From: Tetrahymena thermophila SB210
Taxonomy: Eukaryota > Ciliophora > Oligohymenophorea > Hymenostomatida > Tetrahymenidae
NCBI RefSeq assembly: GCF_000189635.1
Contig: NW_002476554.1
Coordinates: 6,308 to 70,307 of the forward strand
DNA: 64,000 bases
Direction of reading: 5' to 3'
Positions 24,957-37,722 of this stretch are shown one piece after another; positions within the stretch are counted from its first letter, which is position 1, and every line of letters begins with the position of its first letter. Below the pieces are notes generated by a model, which did not search any database, was not told the origin of the DNA, and saw only the letters and a list, made by a program, of their open reading frames with translations. The translations under genes were made by a program, and so were the position numbers.

Positions 24957-25603
24957 ACTTTTTAAGGAAATAAATAAAACTTGTTAGCAGCCGTGATCTT
25001 TTAAAAATAGATATGAATCAGTAAATTTTAAAAAGAATTTATTAGAAATAATATTAATATAAGATTTAATTTATTAATAATATCTTAAAATATATATAGT
25101 AAAAAATATATATTATATTTCCTGATTTTTAAATTAATTATTTTAAGTAATTGGTGCTAATTATTGAGAAATATAATTAAACTTAATTTAATTGGTTTCT
25201 TAATATAATTTTCCCTGATTAATAAGAATTGATAATATATATTTGATAAAAAATACAGCTCTTAATGTTTATTTTTATATCAATCTATGGCTTAAAGCTT
25301 GTCTATTTTTATTTTTTAAACATAATCATATAATTTAAAATCTATTAAACACAATTTAAAGATAAGATTAAAGCTTATTTTATAAAATGTTTTTATGTAA
25401 TTATTTTTCTGATATTTTACAATCTTATTAAAAAATAAGCTATCAAATACTTTGGTTAAGTAATTTTGAAAATAAATTATAATTCTTAAAGTAGAAGTTA
25501 ATTTTAGTTAATATATTGTTTTTGATTTAGCATAATATAATTTGTGATTTTTAATATAAGTATTAATTAATTCATTAAAGCTAAAGCAGGATAAATCATT
25601 ATT
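24957..25603. other. Spacer between channels A1 and A2
   Basis: 647 nt, AT-rich, must hold the 3' end of A1 and promoter of A2. No recognisable element. Confidence 0.6.
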
Positions 25604-28600
25604 ATGGAATCTTAATCATAATTTAATCATAATAATAATAAACTAGCTTAAATTAAATAATCTATATTTTAAAAAAACACATTGATCGATGATGTTAAAC
25701 CTTAGCAATTTAAAGAAACACTTGTTGATAGATCTCGCTAAAGATACTTGTTTGAGCAAAAAAATAATAAATTGTAATAATCACATCATGGAGATTCTGA
25801 AATTTAAGAAAGTAGCTTGTAAGATGGAATGAATAATACATTTGAAATGCAATAGTGTATATCTGTTGAAAGGAGATCATTTCAAGAAAACTATTAGGGC
25901 GGGATCAACTAAAATACAAGTAATGATTAAGATAATAGTGAATAAATAATCTAAACCTAAATTTAAAATGGCTCCTTTTCACAACAAATAATAAAATAAG
26001 GATTCAGAAAGATAGATAGTATGATGACATTTGATTAAAAAGAATAAAATAAGTTATATAGCACACCGGAAAGTGATAAAAAAGGAGTTAACCTTTAAGA
26101 TAAAACCAATGCAGTGAATTCTTCGAATGAACCAATAAATGAGGACTAACTCTTCTAAGTAACAAACAGATTTTTAGAAAAGAAGATAAGTATAAAAAAT
26201 GAAAATAATAAAGAAATTTGGCTTTAAGAGGAAATTTTTTATGAAAAAAATTTAAAGAGGATGGAAACAAAATTAAATAACTAATTGAAAGGGTAGTAGT
26301 AGTATATACATTAAGATGATAATAGGTTACCTAAATATATGTAGAACTATTAAAATAAAACTAATATTATTCATAGACTTTTAAATAGCTCTATGTTTAG
26401 AGCTGTGAAAATAAGATAGCATGTTTAGAGTTTTGTTAAATTTTTAAAACTAAGACATTTTAATAGAAAGATTGATGATCTTAATCAGAATGAATATTTA
26501 TAAATAAACGATTTAAGCCACTTTTATATTCTGAATGATAAAAAAAACTAGAACTATTTCAATTCTTCTCTAATTTACTGGTTTGATAGTCTTTTTAATT
26601 TTTTACCAGTGTTTATGCCCACTGATTTAACAAGAGTTATTTGGGATATGGTATAAGTTATTTTCACATATTCGTTTCTTTACATATACTCCTTACTTAT
26701 TTTCTTTGACTAAGATAACTTTAAGTCTAAATTCATTTAAAGACTTTGCCTTTTTTCTTTAATAAACTTTTTAGCAGATATTATCATAAATTTAAACACA
26801 GCAATATTTAATAAAGACAATATGATTGATAAGCGTAAATTTATAGCAAAGTAGTACTTTTTTTCAACAACATTTGTTACTGATTTTCTGACTTTGACTG
26901 TACTAATTTCTAAATTAATTAACTCCAGCTCATTAACTGTTCAAGATCAAAATGATAATTGGTATAGATATGCTTTTAATGCTCTAATATTCCTTAAAGT
27001 GAATGGAATTTCTTAGAAAAAAAAGAGATTTGATTACATAATTACTTTAACAGAAAATTAAAAACATATAATTAAGCTTATAAATTAAATAGCAGTTATT
27101 ATGACAGTAGCTCATATCGGTAATAAAATATTTTTCTTAATTAAATAATTACTAATCAAGTATTTTTAAACAAAAAAGCTGGAATAGGTTGGTATTTTTT
27201 AGGTGTTTAAGAGATGAAAAGTAGTTAAAATAACTGGCTAGACAAAGTTGGTATATCGCAATTAGAATATTATGAAAAATATGCTTATTCTATATACTGG
27301 TCAATCACTACTATGACTACAGGTTCTTAATTATATTTGTATATCTTTTTAATATTTAATTTTAATATAATTAGTTGGCTATGGAGATATTAATGCTACA
27401 AATTATATAGAAGCACTTTATATATCCTTCACAATGATTCTTTTTAGTTGTGTATTTGCTTATTCTATTAATAATATAGGTTTTATTCTATAAGAAATAG
27501 AAAAATCTTCTAAATAGCTTAACGATGATATCGCTATAATTTAAAGGTATTTATTAATGATTTAATTATACTCACAAAATATTTTTAATAAATACCTTAT
27601 TATTATTAAAAATTTTATTCAAACAATTAACTTTAAATTTATTAAAATTTGTTAAAATATTTAAATAAAAATTTTTTGAAAATTTAGTTTGTTTTTTTAT
27701 CGATCATTTTAATTTACATCTTATAAATTTAGTATTTATCTTATTTCATTTTTGGTAAATAATTGTTAGGTATTTGATTAGGAAAGATGTTCATATTTAG
27801 CTTAAAAGTAGAGTAAGGCATTATTTATCATTCTTAGCTCATGAATAAAAAAATATCGATAAATAAGCAGAAGATCAAGTACTTTCCGTACTTTCTAATT
27901 AATTAAGAGAGGAAATTACTATGGAAATAAATTCTAAAATTCTAAATACCTATTTTGTGTTGAGGTCTAATTTTTCATAAGCCACTCTAAAAAAAGTATT
28001 ATTTATAATGGAAGAAGTTCTTGTAAATCCTAATGAAATAATCATAAGTGAGCAAGAATAGGATGATTCCTCAATATATTTCATTTAAAGTGGAATTATA
28101 GAGATATATTAACATTCAATTCAAAAACAAAAAAAAGTAAATGTAATAAAAATTTTAAAAAAAGGTCAAATATTTGGTGAACTATCTTTTTTTTCTGGTA
28201 TTCCAAGATAAGCTTCAGCTAGAAGTGTCAATTTATCAACGCTTTACAAAATAAGAAGAGATTAATTCATAGAAATATTGAAAGAAAATACTGAGGATTT
28301 TGAGAGATTCAAAATGATGCAAGATCAAATTATATTTTAGAATAAATTAACTTCTATTCATGTTGAATGCTTCAGTTGTAAGAAGATAGGCCACATAGCT
28401 ATTCAATGTCCAAGAACTCACAAGATTAAAGATTAGCAGCTAATTATTTTAAGAAATAATTATTCTATTTTTTAAGCTAGAGATTATATCAAAAGAAAAA
28501 ACAATTAAAAGTCTCCTAATGCTTAGTAAAATTATTTAAATTAATTGCTTTTATTTATATTATTTTTTTTATTAAAAGTAAATGGCTTAAATAAAACTAA

Positions 28601-30259
28601 GTAGTTTGTAATGATTTAAAGGTGAAATTAAAAGAGCAGAATCTTGAGTTTTATAAAATGTTTGAAACAAAAGAGCATCTTTTAACATCTGAATACTCTT
28701 AGTCAAAGTTTTAAATTGATGAAGAAGAAGAATTAATGTCATAGAATCCATTATATTTTGATGAGTAGATAATGGAAACAAATTAAAGAGTTTTGAATAA
28801 AGCTTAGTAAAAAAAAAAGGCTGATGCAGCTATGATATGGATAAGAAAAACAAATTGTTTTAACACTTAAAATATAGAAGAAAGTGAAGGTCCTTTAAAT
28901 TAAGAAAAGCACTCATCGACTGCAAAATCTAATTCTAATTTAGAAAATTTAGATTTTTTAAAAGCTGCTTCTAATTTTTAAGGTTTTTAAATAAAGACTA
29001 TGTCATTTGAAGGATAAGATAACTAGAACAGAAAATAAGATCCTCAAAAAAAAGAGTATATTTTTTCTTAATAATCCAAAGGTATTAACAAAGTAGATAC
29101 GGATTCTAATAACTAAAGTATGCTTGATTTTATAAATCAGTAAATAAGCTTGAAAGAAGAAGATACTTCTGCTCTAAATAGCCCTAAAAAATTAGAAATC
29201 CAAAGATAAAATTAACCAGCTTTAAGTTTTATAAATTTGCAGTAATCTGACATTGATAAGAAGTAATTAAAAAATGGTTTTAGCAATAATCATTTAAATA
29301 TTTAATATTCCAAATAAATATCATATCAATCATCGGTAGATGATTAAAATGTAAACAAATAACTAAATGCTTAGCTAATTTAACAAAATTCAAGTGATTA
29401 TTAAAATAAATAGTAGAATAATAAAGATAGAAGTTTTGATCATTTCTAAAAATAATTAAACCAAAAAGATATTAAATATTTATTAGAGTAAATTTTATTG
29501 CATAATATTATTTTCAACAGTTTATTATTTGATAATAAGATTCATTAGTTACCGTAATAAAACATTTAAAATAATGCTTTAAACACCCAACAAGATCTTG
29601 TAGATAAAAGCTTTATTGACAAACGAATTAAAAGCTTTCAAGATGATAATTTTTTAAAACGTATTAGTTCTATTAGATCTAATAGAGACAATAAAGAAAA
29701 AAGGTCAAGTTAAATTTCACAGAACTCAAACTACTTAAATACCTAATAGAGAAAAGATAATAAAATTATTATAGGCTCTAATAATAATGATATAACATAA
29801 AATATGGATTTTATTTAAAATAATAAATATAATTTAATATAGGCAGTGTCTAATATTATTCAAAATACCTAAATACCTTTGCTTTTCCAAAATAATAAAA
29901 GTTCTTCATAAACAGTATCTGAAGATTTACCAATCTCAGTAGAATAATTTGATAAAATTCAATTCTTCAAAAAATATTATCCTCATAATAATTTTGAAAT
30001 AGTCTTGTAAAGTCTAAAAGAATACCAGTCTGAGTAAAAGAAAATAAAGAAAAATAACTTAGCTAAGCAACGTCGATAAAATATTGGAGTAAGCACTGAT
30101 TTAATTGTTTACATGTATTAAGGAAATGCTAATTTTATTAAATTTATTCCATAAGATTATAATATTAATTTATATAAACCAACTCATCTATCTTATGGAG
30201 TAAAAATGTAAAAAGGCATTAAATTTCCTAAAAATTTTAATAATTTAAATAATAATTGA
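25604..30259 (+). CDS. K+ channel with CNBD and zinc knuckle, type A copy 2
   Basis: Five exons: 25604-27119, 27179-27322, 27375-27546, 27770-28525 and 28579-30259; 1422 aa. Same middle exon sizes (144, 172, 756 nt) and same domain order as copy 1. N-terminal motif DRSRQRYLFEQ and SHHGDSEIQESS; six TM segments; filter TTMTTVGYGD with Val split by intron 2, then DINATNYIEA; CNBD with GQIFGELSFFSGIPRQAS; zinc knuckle CFSCKKIGHIAIQC. It has the longest type-A tail, about 560 residues of Gln/Asn/Ser, ending in FDKIQFFKKYYPHNNF, QRRQNIG and INLYKPTHLSYGVKMQKG. The conserved positive residues of the CNBD cassette are present. Likely a K+ channel subunit in the surface or ciliary membrane; it could co-assemble with its neighbours. 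Confidence 0.88.
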
Positions 30260-31195
30260 AATTTGGTGAATTTATTATCCTTAATTGTCAATAGAAATAA
30301 AATAAGTAAAGTTAGCAATTCATCTAAATCATGAAGAAAATTATTTTTTATAGCTAGAACAAGGCTAGCTAGTTAGTATAAATTTCATCAAATTAAATAT
30401 CAAAATCAATACTAAAACAATTATTTCTATATTTCAAAAATATTTAAATAAATTTATTCAAATGAATGTGCCATTTACCATGCTGCTAAAATATTAAGTT
30501 TTGATAATAAATTTGATTCTAAATATAATTAATTTAAAATTAGTTCTATTTAATAATAAATAATGTTTTATCCATACAACTAGTTATATAAAAAAATAAT
30601 TTTTTTTTGATAAATAATATTGATAAAGTTAAAATAATTTATTTATGAATAAAATAATACAAATTTTTAGAATATTTAAAATTTTTATTTAGATTTAATA
30701 TATAATTGTCATATTAGAGCAAATATAAGTGTTTTATTGGCATAAATAAAATAAAATAAAATAATAAAAAAAATAATGATGGCAAATAAAAATAAATAGA
30801 AAAACAATAAAAATTTGAATAGATTGTAAAAATGTATGATTTTTTATAATTTATATAATTTAATAAGACTATTACCATAATTTAAAATAAATATTGAATT
30901 ATTATTTTTTTATACAAATTTGGAAACAATTAAAAGAATAATAGAATATTTTAGCTTGTGTTAAGATTGTATTGACATTTAGCTATTAAACATTTACAAA
31001 CAAATCAAAAACAAAATTTATATTAGAACCATTAGTTGTTTTAAAGTAATAAATTAATAATCAATTATATTTATAATACTTACATTTCTACTATTATTTA
31101 GTTAGTAATTTGTTTAACTCCTTCTATTTAATAATAAATAAATATAAAAATACCTACTCTTCAAAAATTTAATTAAAATATAAAGAGATAATTTG
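30260..31195. other. Spacer between channels A2 and A3
   Basis: 936 nt of AT-rich DNA. An imperfect CTAGAACAAGGCTAGCTAG word near 30355 is the only GC-richer spot. No gene seen. Confidence 0.55.
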
Positions 31196-34100
31196 ATGGA
31201 TTCTTAATTTGCAACAAAGTGTTAGTAAATAGAAAAATAACCATCTTTACACTTTAATATTTCATAAATAGATGAAACTAAGTGTTAGTTAAGCGATACA
31301 TAAGTTGACAGATCTCGTTAAAGGTATCTATTCTAACAAAAAAATAATAAGTTGTAGTAATCACATCATGGTGATTCTGAAATTTAAGAAAATAGCTTAC
31401 ATGATGGCACATAAAATACTCTACTTGATTTGAAACAATAAATATCTTCAAGTGACATTTTATTTTAAACTAAGTTTAGTTCAGAAATAAATAATGTGAC
31501 TAAACAAAATAAAGACTTGGGTGAAACCGCTTTCAAAGAGTAAATTAAAAATGCTGGTGATATGTAAGAAAAACTTAAACAAAGCTAGAGCTTTATCAAT
31601 AGCACTATAATTTGCAACAAAGACATGGAAAAACAGCAAACTTTCAATGCCCATCCTAGCGATATAAAAAGCACTAGTAATTAAGAATAGACTAATATTT
31701 TAGTTTCTTAAAATTTAAACATTAAAGCTGAACAAATATGCCAAGTTGCTAAAGATAGTTATTAGCCAAATGTTAAAAGAAAAAATGTTTACAATAATGA
31801 AATTTGGCTCTAAGATGACATTTTTTATGATAAAAATTAAAAAAAATTAGGTACAAAGGCTGCTTTTAAATTCAAAGAGTAGTATTAAATAAATGAAGAT
31901 GCCAATAGACAATCTAAATATAAGTAGAACTTTCTAAAAGCTACTAATATTATCAATAAAATATTAAATACCTCTGTTTGTAGAGTAGTTAGAATAAGAT
32001 AGCATGTCTAAAATTTTGTTAATATTTTAAAATTAAGGCATTTTAATAAAAAGACAGATGAATTGAGCGATAATGACTATAGATCTATCAATGATTTAAC
32101 CTATTTTCATAAATAAAAAAATATATAAATTTAGAGCTTTAAAATCTTATTACTAATCAATTGCTTTAAAAGATTTTCTAAAAATCTACCAATATTCATG
32201 CCAAGTGATTTAGCTAGAGTCATTTGGGATATGTTTTAGGTTATCTTCACCTATGCATTTCTTTACATTTACTCATTATTTATGTTTTTTGACTAAGTAG
32301 ACTTTAATTCTTAATTTAGCTACAGACTATTTTTTAATTCATTTATTATCTTTTTAGCTGATATTGCAATTAATTTAAATACAGCTATATTTAATAAAGA
32401 CACTATTATAGTGAAACGCAAACTAATTTCAAAATAATATTTTTTATCAACAATTTTCATTACTGATTTTCTAAGTTTGCTTGTCCTGAGTTTGAAACTA
32501 TTTTCAAGCGAATTAATTGTTCAACATGAAGATGATAATTTATTTAAATATGGTCTGAATATTCTAATTTTTCTTAAATTAAATGGAATTTCACAGAAAA
32601 AAAAGAGATTTGATTATATATTTACTTTAACAGAAAATTAAAAGCATATAATTAAGCTCATCAACTAAATAGCTAGTGTTATAACAGCTGCCCATATAGG
32701 TAATTAAATATCCTTCCTATTTAATTAATAAAATATATTTTTTATAAAAGCTGCTCTAGGCTGGTACTTTTTAGGTATCTAAGAGATTAAAAGCAACTAA
32801 AACAGCTGGCTTGATAAACTTGGTATATAAAATAATGCATACTATGAAAAATATGCTTATTCTATTTATTGGTCAATAACTACAATGACTACTGGTTTTA
32901 TTTATTTATTTATTTAATTTATTTTCAATAATCAGTTTTTTTTTACTATTTAGTTGGATATGGAGATATTGCTGCCACAAATTATATTGAGGCTCTTTAC
33001 ATTTCAGTAGCTATGATTTTGTTTAGTTGTGTGTTTGCATACTCTATTAACAATATAGGATTTATTCTACAAGAAATTGAAAAATCTTCTAAATAGCTTA
33101 ATGATGATATAACAACAATTCAAAGGTATTTTTTATTTTTAATAGATATTATGGAGGTTATAAATTGATTGAAAAATATTTATATTATTGAAATTTTTTT
33201 GTGCATCCCCTGGTAATTAGTAGGGAAGAATTTAGTTTGTATTGCAAAATACATCCTTCCTTATTTTTATGAATGTAGAATTATTTTCTTTTTAATGTTA
33301 ATAAAATTATCATTATGGTCTAATTAGATTTAAAAATGCTAGAGAATAATTTTGCTTTTAAAACTTTTCATTCATTTGCTATATTTTGATAAATTCTGTT
33401 TTTCCTCTAATTCAATTAAAAAAAAATATTGATTTTTTAATTTTTAAATATTTATAATAGGTATCTAATTAGGAAAAATGTGAATATATAACTTAAAAGT
33501 AGAGTAAGAAATTATTTGTAGTTCTTAGCTCATGAATAAAAAGACAGAGATAAACAAGCTGAAGATAAAATATTGTCAGTACTTTCTAATAAATTGAGAG
33601 AAGAAATAATTACTCAAATAAATTAAAAAATTTTAAATAGTTATTTTGTTTTTAGCTCAAATTTTTCATAAGCAACTTTAAGCAAATTATTATTTGTAAT
33701 GGAAGAAGTTTTGATAAATCCAAATGAAGTTATTATTTGTGAATAAGAGTAGGACGACTCCTCAATTTATTTCATTTAAAATGGAATTATTGAAATTTAT
33801 TAACAGCAAATATAAAACGATAATAAGGTTAAAGTGATTAAAGTTTTGGGTGAAGGCTAGATATTTGGTGAGTTATCTTTCTTTTCAGGTCTTGTAAGAT
33901 AGGCATCTGCAAGGAGTGTCAATTTATCAACACTTTATAAAATAAGAAGAGATTTATTTATATAAATATTGAAGCAGAATGTTGAGGATTTTGAAAGATT
34001 TAAAATGATACAAGATCAAATAGTACTTTAAAATGAAGTATCAGTCATTCATTTAGAATGCTACAATTGCAAAAATATAGGTCATTTAGCAATTTAATGT

Positions 34101-35752
34101 CCAAAAGTTCATAGAGTTAAAGATTAACAACTTATTATATTAAGATAAAACTTTTCTACTTTTTAAGAAAGAGCTAAACTTGAAAGAAAATCAAGAAAGC
34201 AAATCTAAAATGCAAAGTAATTTAATTTGTTAAATTTATAAAATATTTAATTTTAAAATTCAATAATAGAATTTAGCATGTAAAAAACAGAGAAATTTGC
34301 AATATTTTAAAATTCAATTTAAAATAATAAAACGATTAACGTTATCTACTTTTTAATACTTATGAAGAACTTTTTACTTCTGAATAAACAGTATCATTGT
34401 GCTTAAATGAGGATGATGAAGATTCTTCATCATAATCATAATCAAATTTAGATGTTTTTAGTGAAGAAGGTAATTCAAAAATTTTGTAGCATTAGTATTC
34501 GATAAAAAAAACTGACTAAATTTTGAAATTCTAGAAAAATACAAGTAATCTTTCTACATTAAATATTGAAGAAAACTTATGCCAAGTTAGCTAAGAAAAA
34601 ATCAATGAAAATAATAAATCTTTATTAAACTAAGAAAGCTCAGAATTAAAAAAAGGTTTTTCAAATGTTTAAGTATCTGAAATCAAGATAAAATCGTTTG
34701 AAGCATTAGATAATTTTAATAGCAATAACCCTAATTTACATTTCCGCAAAAAATAATACTTACCTTAATAGTGTAAATCAATAACAAAAAAAGACTAGGA
34801 TTATTTAAAATAAAATGTATTAGAAATTAAGAATTTGTAATTTGAACAGGAAAAAGATCTGGCCTTCAATAGTAATATAAAATAGGAAAACCAAAAATCT
34901 TATCAACAACTTAATAATTAAGAGGATTAACAATAATCAGACTTAATTAAAAGCTTACAAGAGTAAATTTTTTTGTAGAATATTATTTTTAATAGCATAG
35001 TTTTTGAAAATAAAATACCATTATTACAATAAATTAAGATTCAAGATAATTTATGCAAAGTCAAAGAATATTTTAATAGGTTTATTAACTAAAATATACA
35101 AGAAAAAGCAAATTAATATTTACTAGATGATAATAAAGTAAGTTCAATAAGGTAGATAAAAGATTTAAAAGAAAAAAGGCTTAGTAATCCTGAATAGCAC
35201 ATAAATTATTAAAAGAAATAAAATATAAAAGATAAAAGTAATAGTTTTAATTCAAATTAACTACTTTAACAATAGTAATTTAATAATAGAGCAAGTAATT
35301 AAAACTTTAACTTTCAACATGTAGATAACATTTCGAGTAATATTTCAAACTAGTAAATACCTCTGATCTTTCAACCAAATAATCATAAAAGCTTTTTGAA
35401 AGTAGAACATGAATTATTATCTGGTATTTCTAATTAATTTGATAGAATTTATCATTTCAAAAAGTACTTTCCCCATAATAATTTTTAAAAAGTAAATTAA
35501 ATGTTAAAAAAATATCAGCTTGAGTAAAAGAAATAAAAAAAGAATCATATAGGTCTAAAACAACGTCGTTAAAATATTGGTTTATAAAGTAATATGCTGA
35601 TATCAATATTTTAAGAAAATTCTAATGCAATTAGATTTATTCCTTAAGATTACAATATTAACTTATACAAACCTACTTATCTTTCTTATGGAGTTAAAAT
35701 GCAAAAAGGAAATGATTTCCCTAAAAATTTCAATTTGCTCTCTAAAAATTGA
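31196..35752 (+). CDS. K+ channel with CNBD and zinc knuckle, type A copy 3
   Basis: Five exons: 31196-32699, 32751-32894, 32954-33125, 33461-34216 and 34270-35752; 1352 aa. Closest to copy 1 (same start, near-identical S1-S6). Landmarks: VDRSRQRYLFQQ and SHHGDSEIQENS at the N-terminus; RVIWDMFQVIFTYAFLYIYS for S1; filter TTMTTVGYGDIAATNYIEAL; CNBD with GELSFFSG and RQASARSV; zinc knuckle CYNCKNIGHLAIQC; tail with an acidic-Ser patch, then FDRIYHFKKYFPHNNF, LKQRRQNIG and INLYKPTYLSYGVKMQKG. Intron 3 is long (335 nt), as is the 215-nt intron of copy 1 at the same place, against 52 nt in copy 4. No in-frame TGA before the end, so the copy appears intact. Confidence 0.88.
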
Positions 35753-36410
35753 GTTCGTTAAATAAATAAATATAATTAATGGTATTTTAATTAACTATAA
35801 TTATTAACAGTATATACGATACGGTAAAGGCTCATATATTAAAGCCACCTCTATTTCAGTTTAGACATCTAACCTACTTATTTTTTTTTTGGCATTTTTT
35901 TTGAGCAAAAAAGATACTTAAGGAATGCCTTAATTAATGAGCATTTACAGTATATTATATTATGCTAAATATAAATTGATAAGGATGACTTTTATTCATA
36001 TTTATATTCCTTAAAAATTTTTACGAAAATAATTATTTCTTTTTAAAATTATTCTAGTCTGTCTTGAAGAATTTTCTTTTAAATGATAACTTATATGAAT
36101 TTTAATCGAAACCCTTCCTTTTTGTATCATCATTAATTTTTAAAAATTTGTTAATTGAATATTTAATTGAACTTAGAAAGTTATTTTAAAGAAGATTATA
36201 TTAAATAAAATATAAATGGGCTATAATGCTTCTTTAAATTTATGTTGCTTTATTTCATTATGTTTTTATATCTTTAGTAAAAGAATAGTAAAAGGCTAAC
36301 AATTTAACAATTTATCAGTAATCTATCTAACAAATTTACAATTATTAATTAATAAAAATTTTAGATACAATTATTTAGACATATATACTGAAGAAGAAGA
36401 ACTTAATAAA
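35753..36410. other. Spacer with a GC-richer island
   Basis: Most is AT-rich. 35807-35956 is distinct: it is bounded by a direct repeat (ACAGTATAT at both ends), contains ACGATACGGTAAAGGCTC, and has an inverted repeat GGCATTTTTT...GGAATGCC near 35890-35930. It could be a small noncoding RNA or a short inserted element; neither is proven. Confidence 0.35.
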
Positions 36411-37180
36411 ATGGCTGAACAAATAGATGATAAGAAATAGCAAGAATAATTAACCGTTTGTTAAAGATTAAATATAGATAGAACAAAACTTGAGAAACCT
36501 CATATTGCAAACCCTTTTCCATACTCGTAAATTTTATATTTTTAACATGATTATAATCATAATGCATCTGTGATGCAATTAAAAATTTTATTAACAAAAA
36601 GGAGAAAACTGGAGCCAGGAAAAGAATATTTGTTTTGCACCTGTGGGCTTTCGACATAATAAGTATAAAATATTTATTTAAACTATTTTTAATACTTTAA
36701 ATTTATTAAATATAGCCTTTTTGTGACTAAAAAGAGTGTATTGGATGCAAATTTCAGCCATTAAAATTTATTGCAAAAAATTAAACAATGTAATTTAGTT
36801 TATTTAGTTGATTTAAAATAAAATAACATATTTTAAGCTGTTTATGATAGTATATTGAAAATATGACAATTATTTTTTGTTTCCTACTGATTTTTTTATT
36901 TAAAACACTATAGATCTCTTCTTTGTGGATGCAAACGAAACAGTTAAAAGGTTGATATTTTTTAATTAATATTAAAGATACTTAATGCATATTATTTAAT
37001 TTTTTTTTGATCAAATATTAATAATTAAGCGCAATATATTTTTGATCACTTAAAATTAGAATGTTAGGAATTTAATTATTTATTTATTTACTTTTTGATT
37101 AGTATTTATCCTTTGTTAATTATTTCAAATAAAAGGCTGGTCCTTATTGTGATGGTTCTCATTCAAATCTTGATTGGTGA
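36411..37180 (+). CDS. CDGSH iron-sulfur domain protein (CISD3-like, two domains)
   Basis: Five exons: 36411-36526, 36602-36662, 36716-36789, 36914-36950 and 37136-37180; exactly 110 aa. Two CDGSH-type domains. Domain 1 (about residues 38-80): LEPGKEYLFCTCGLSTQQPF followed by CDQKECIGC and FQPLKF, the layout of the first domain in CISD3/MiNT. Domain 2 (about 84-107): LLCGCKRNSQKAGPYCDGSH, a complete C-x-C...P-x-C-D-G-S-H, with two extra residues in the loop, then NLDW and stop. CISD proteins bind 2Fe-2S clusters with three Cys and one His per site. Domain 2 keeps all four ligands; domain 1 has three Cys but lacks the His (Glu or Cys there). CISD3 is mitochondrial. The N-terminus here (MAEQIDDKKQQEQ) is not an obvious presequence. 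Gene sits between channel genes with no evident link to them. Confidence 0.82.
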
Positions 37181-37722
37181 ATTTTTAAGTTAATTAAATT
37201 GAAAATCTATTTATTACTCATCTAAAAATTAATTTATATTGTATGAACAAGAATTTAATTTTGAAAAATTGATTATTTATTTATTTATTTATTTATTTAT
37301 TACCATTTAATTTGCTTTTTACATATTTCATAATAAAATAATTTGTTTAAGGGTTTCAATTAAAATAAATTAATATATTTATGATTTATTTTAATTTTGG
37401 TATATATTAATATTTATTTGAGCTTTTTATAGTAAAAATAAATTTTATTTAGTTAAAGTATTAATTGATTTACCTGCAAATTTTACTTTAGCTAAAATAA
37501 TATGTATTTATTTTAATTTATATATGTGTTTTAATTACTTTTAATATATTTTTATTTATTTTTTTTATCATAAAACCATCAAATTCTAAAGTTTTTCCAA
37601 AAATTCCTTTAAATGCATACTATAAAATGAAATTTTTTTTAAATTAAGAGTAAATACACATAATTTTTTTTTGTGTTAATTAATTAATTATTGAAAAGTA
37701 AAAAATATAATTATTAGTTAAA
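37181..37722. other. Spacer with ATTT microsatellite
   Basis: AT-rich; a run of the tetranucleotide TTTA occupies about 37271-37304. No gene seen. Confidence 0.7.

Noticed and set aside
26088..28781. Minus-strand frames of 60-64 residues inside channel A2
   Set aside because: Antisense shadows of strongly conserved plus-strand exons.
36403..36657. 84-residue minus-strand frame
   Set aside because: Overlaps exons 1-2 of the CDGSH gene, whose spliced plus-strand protein has recognisable cluster motifs.
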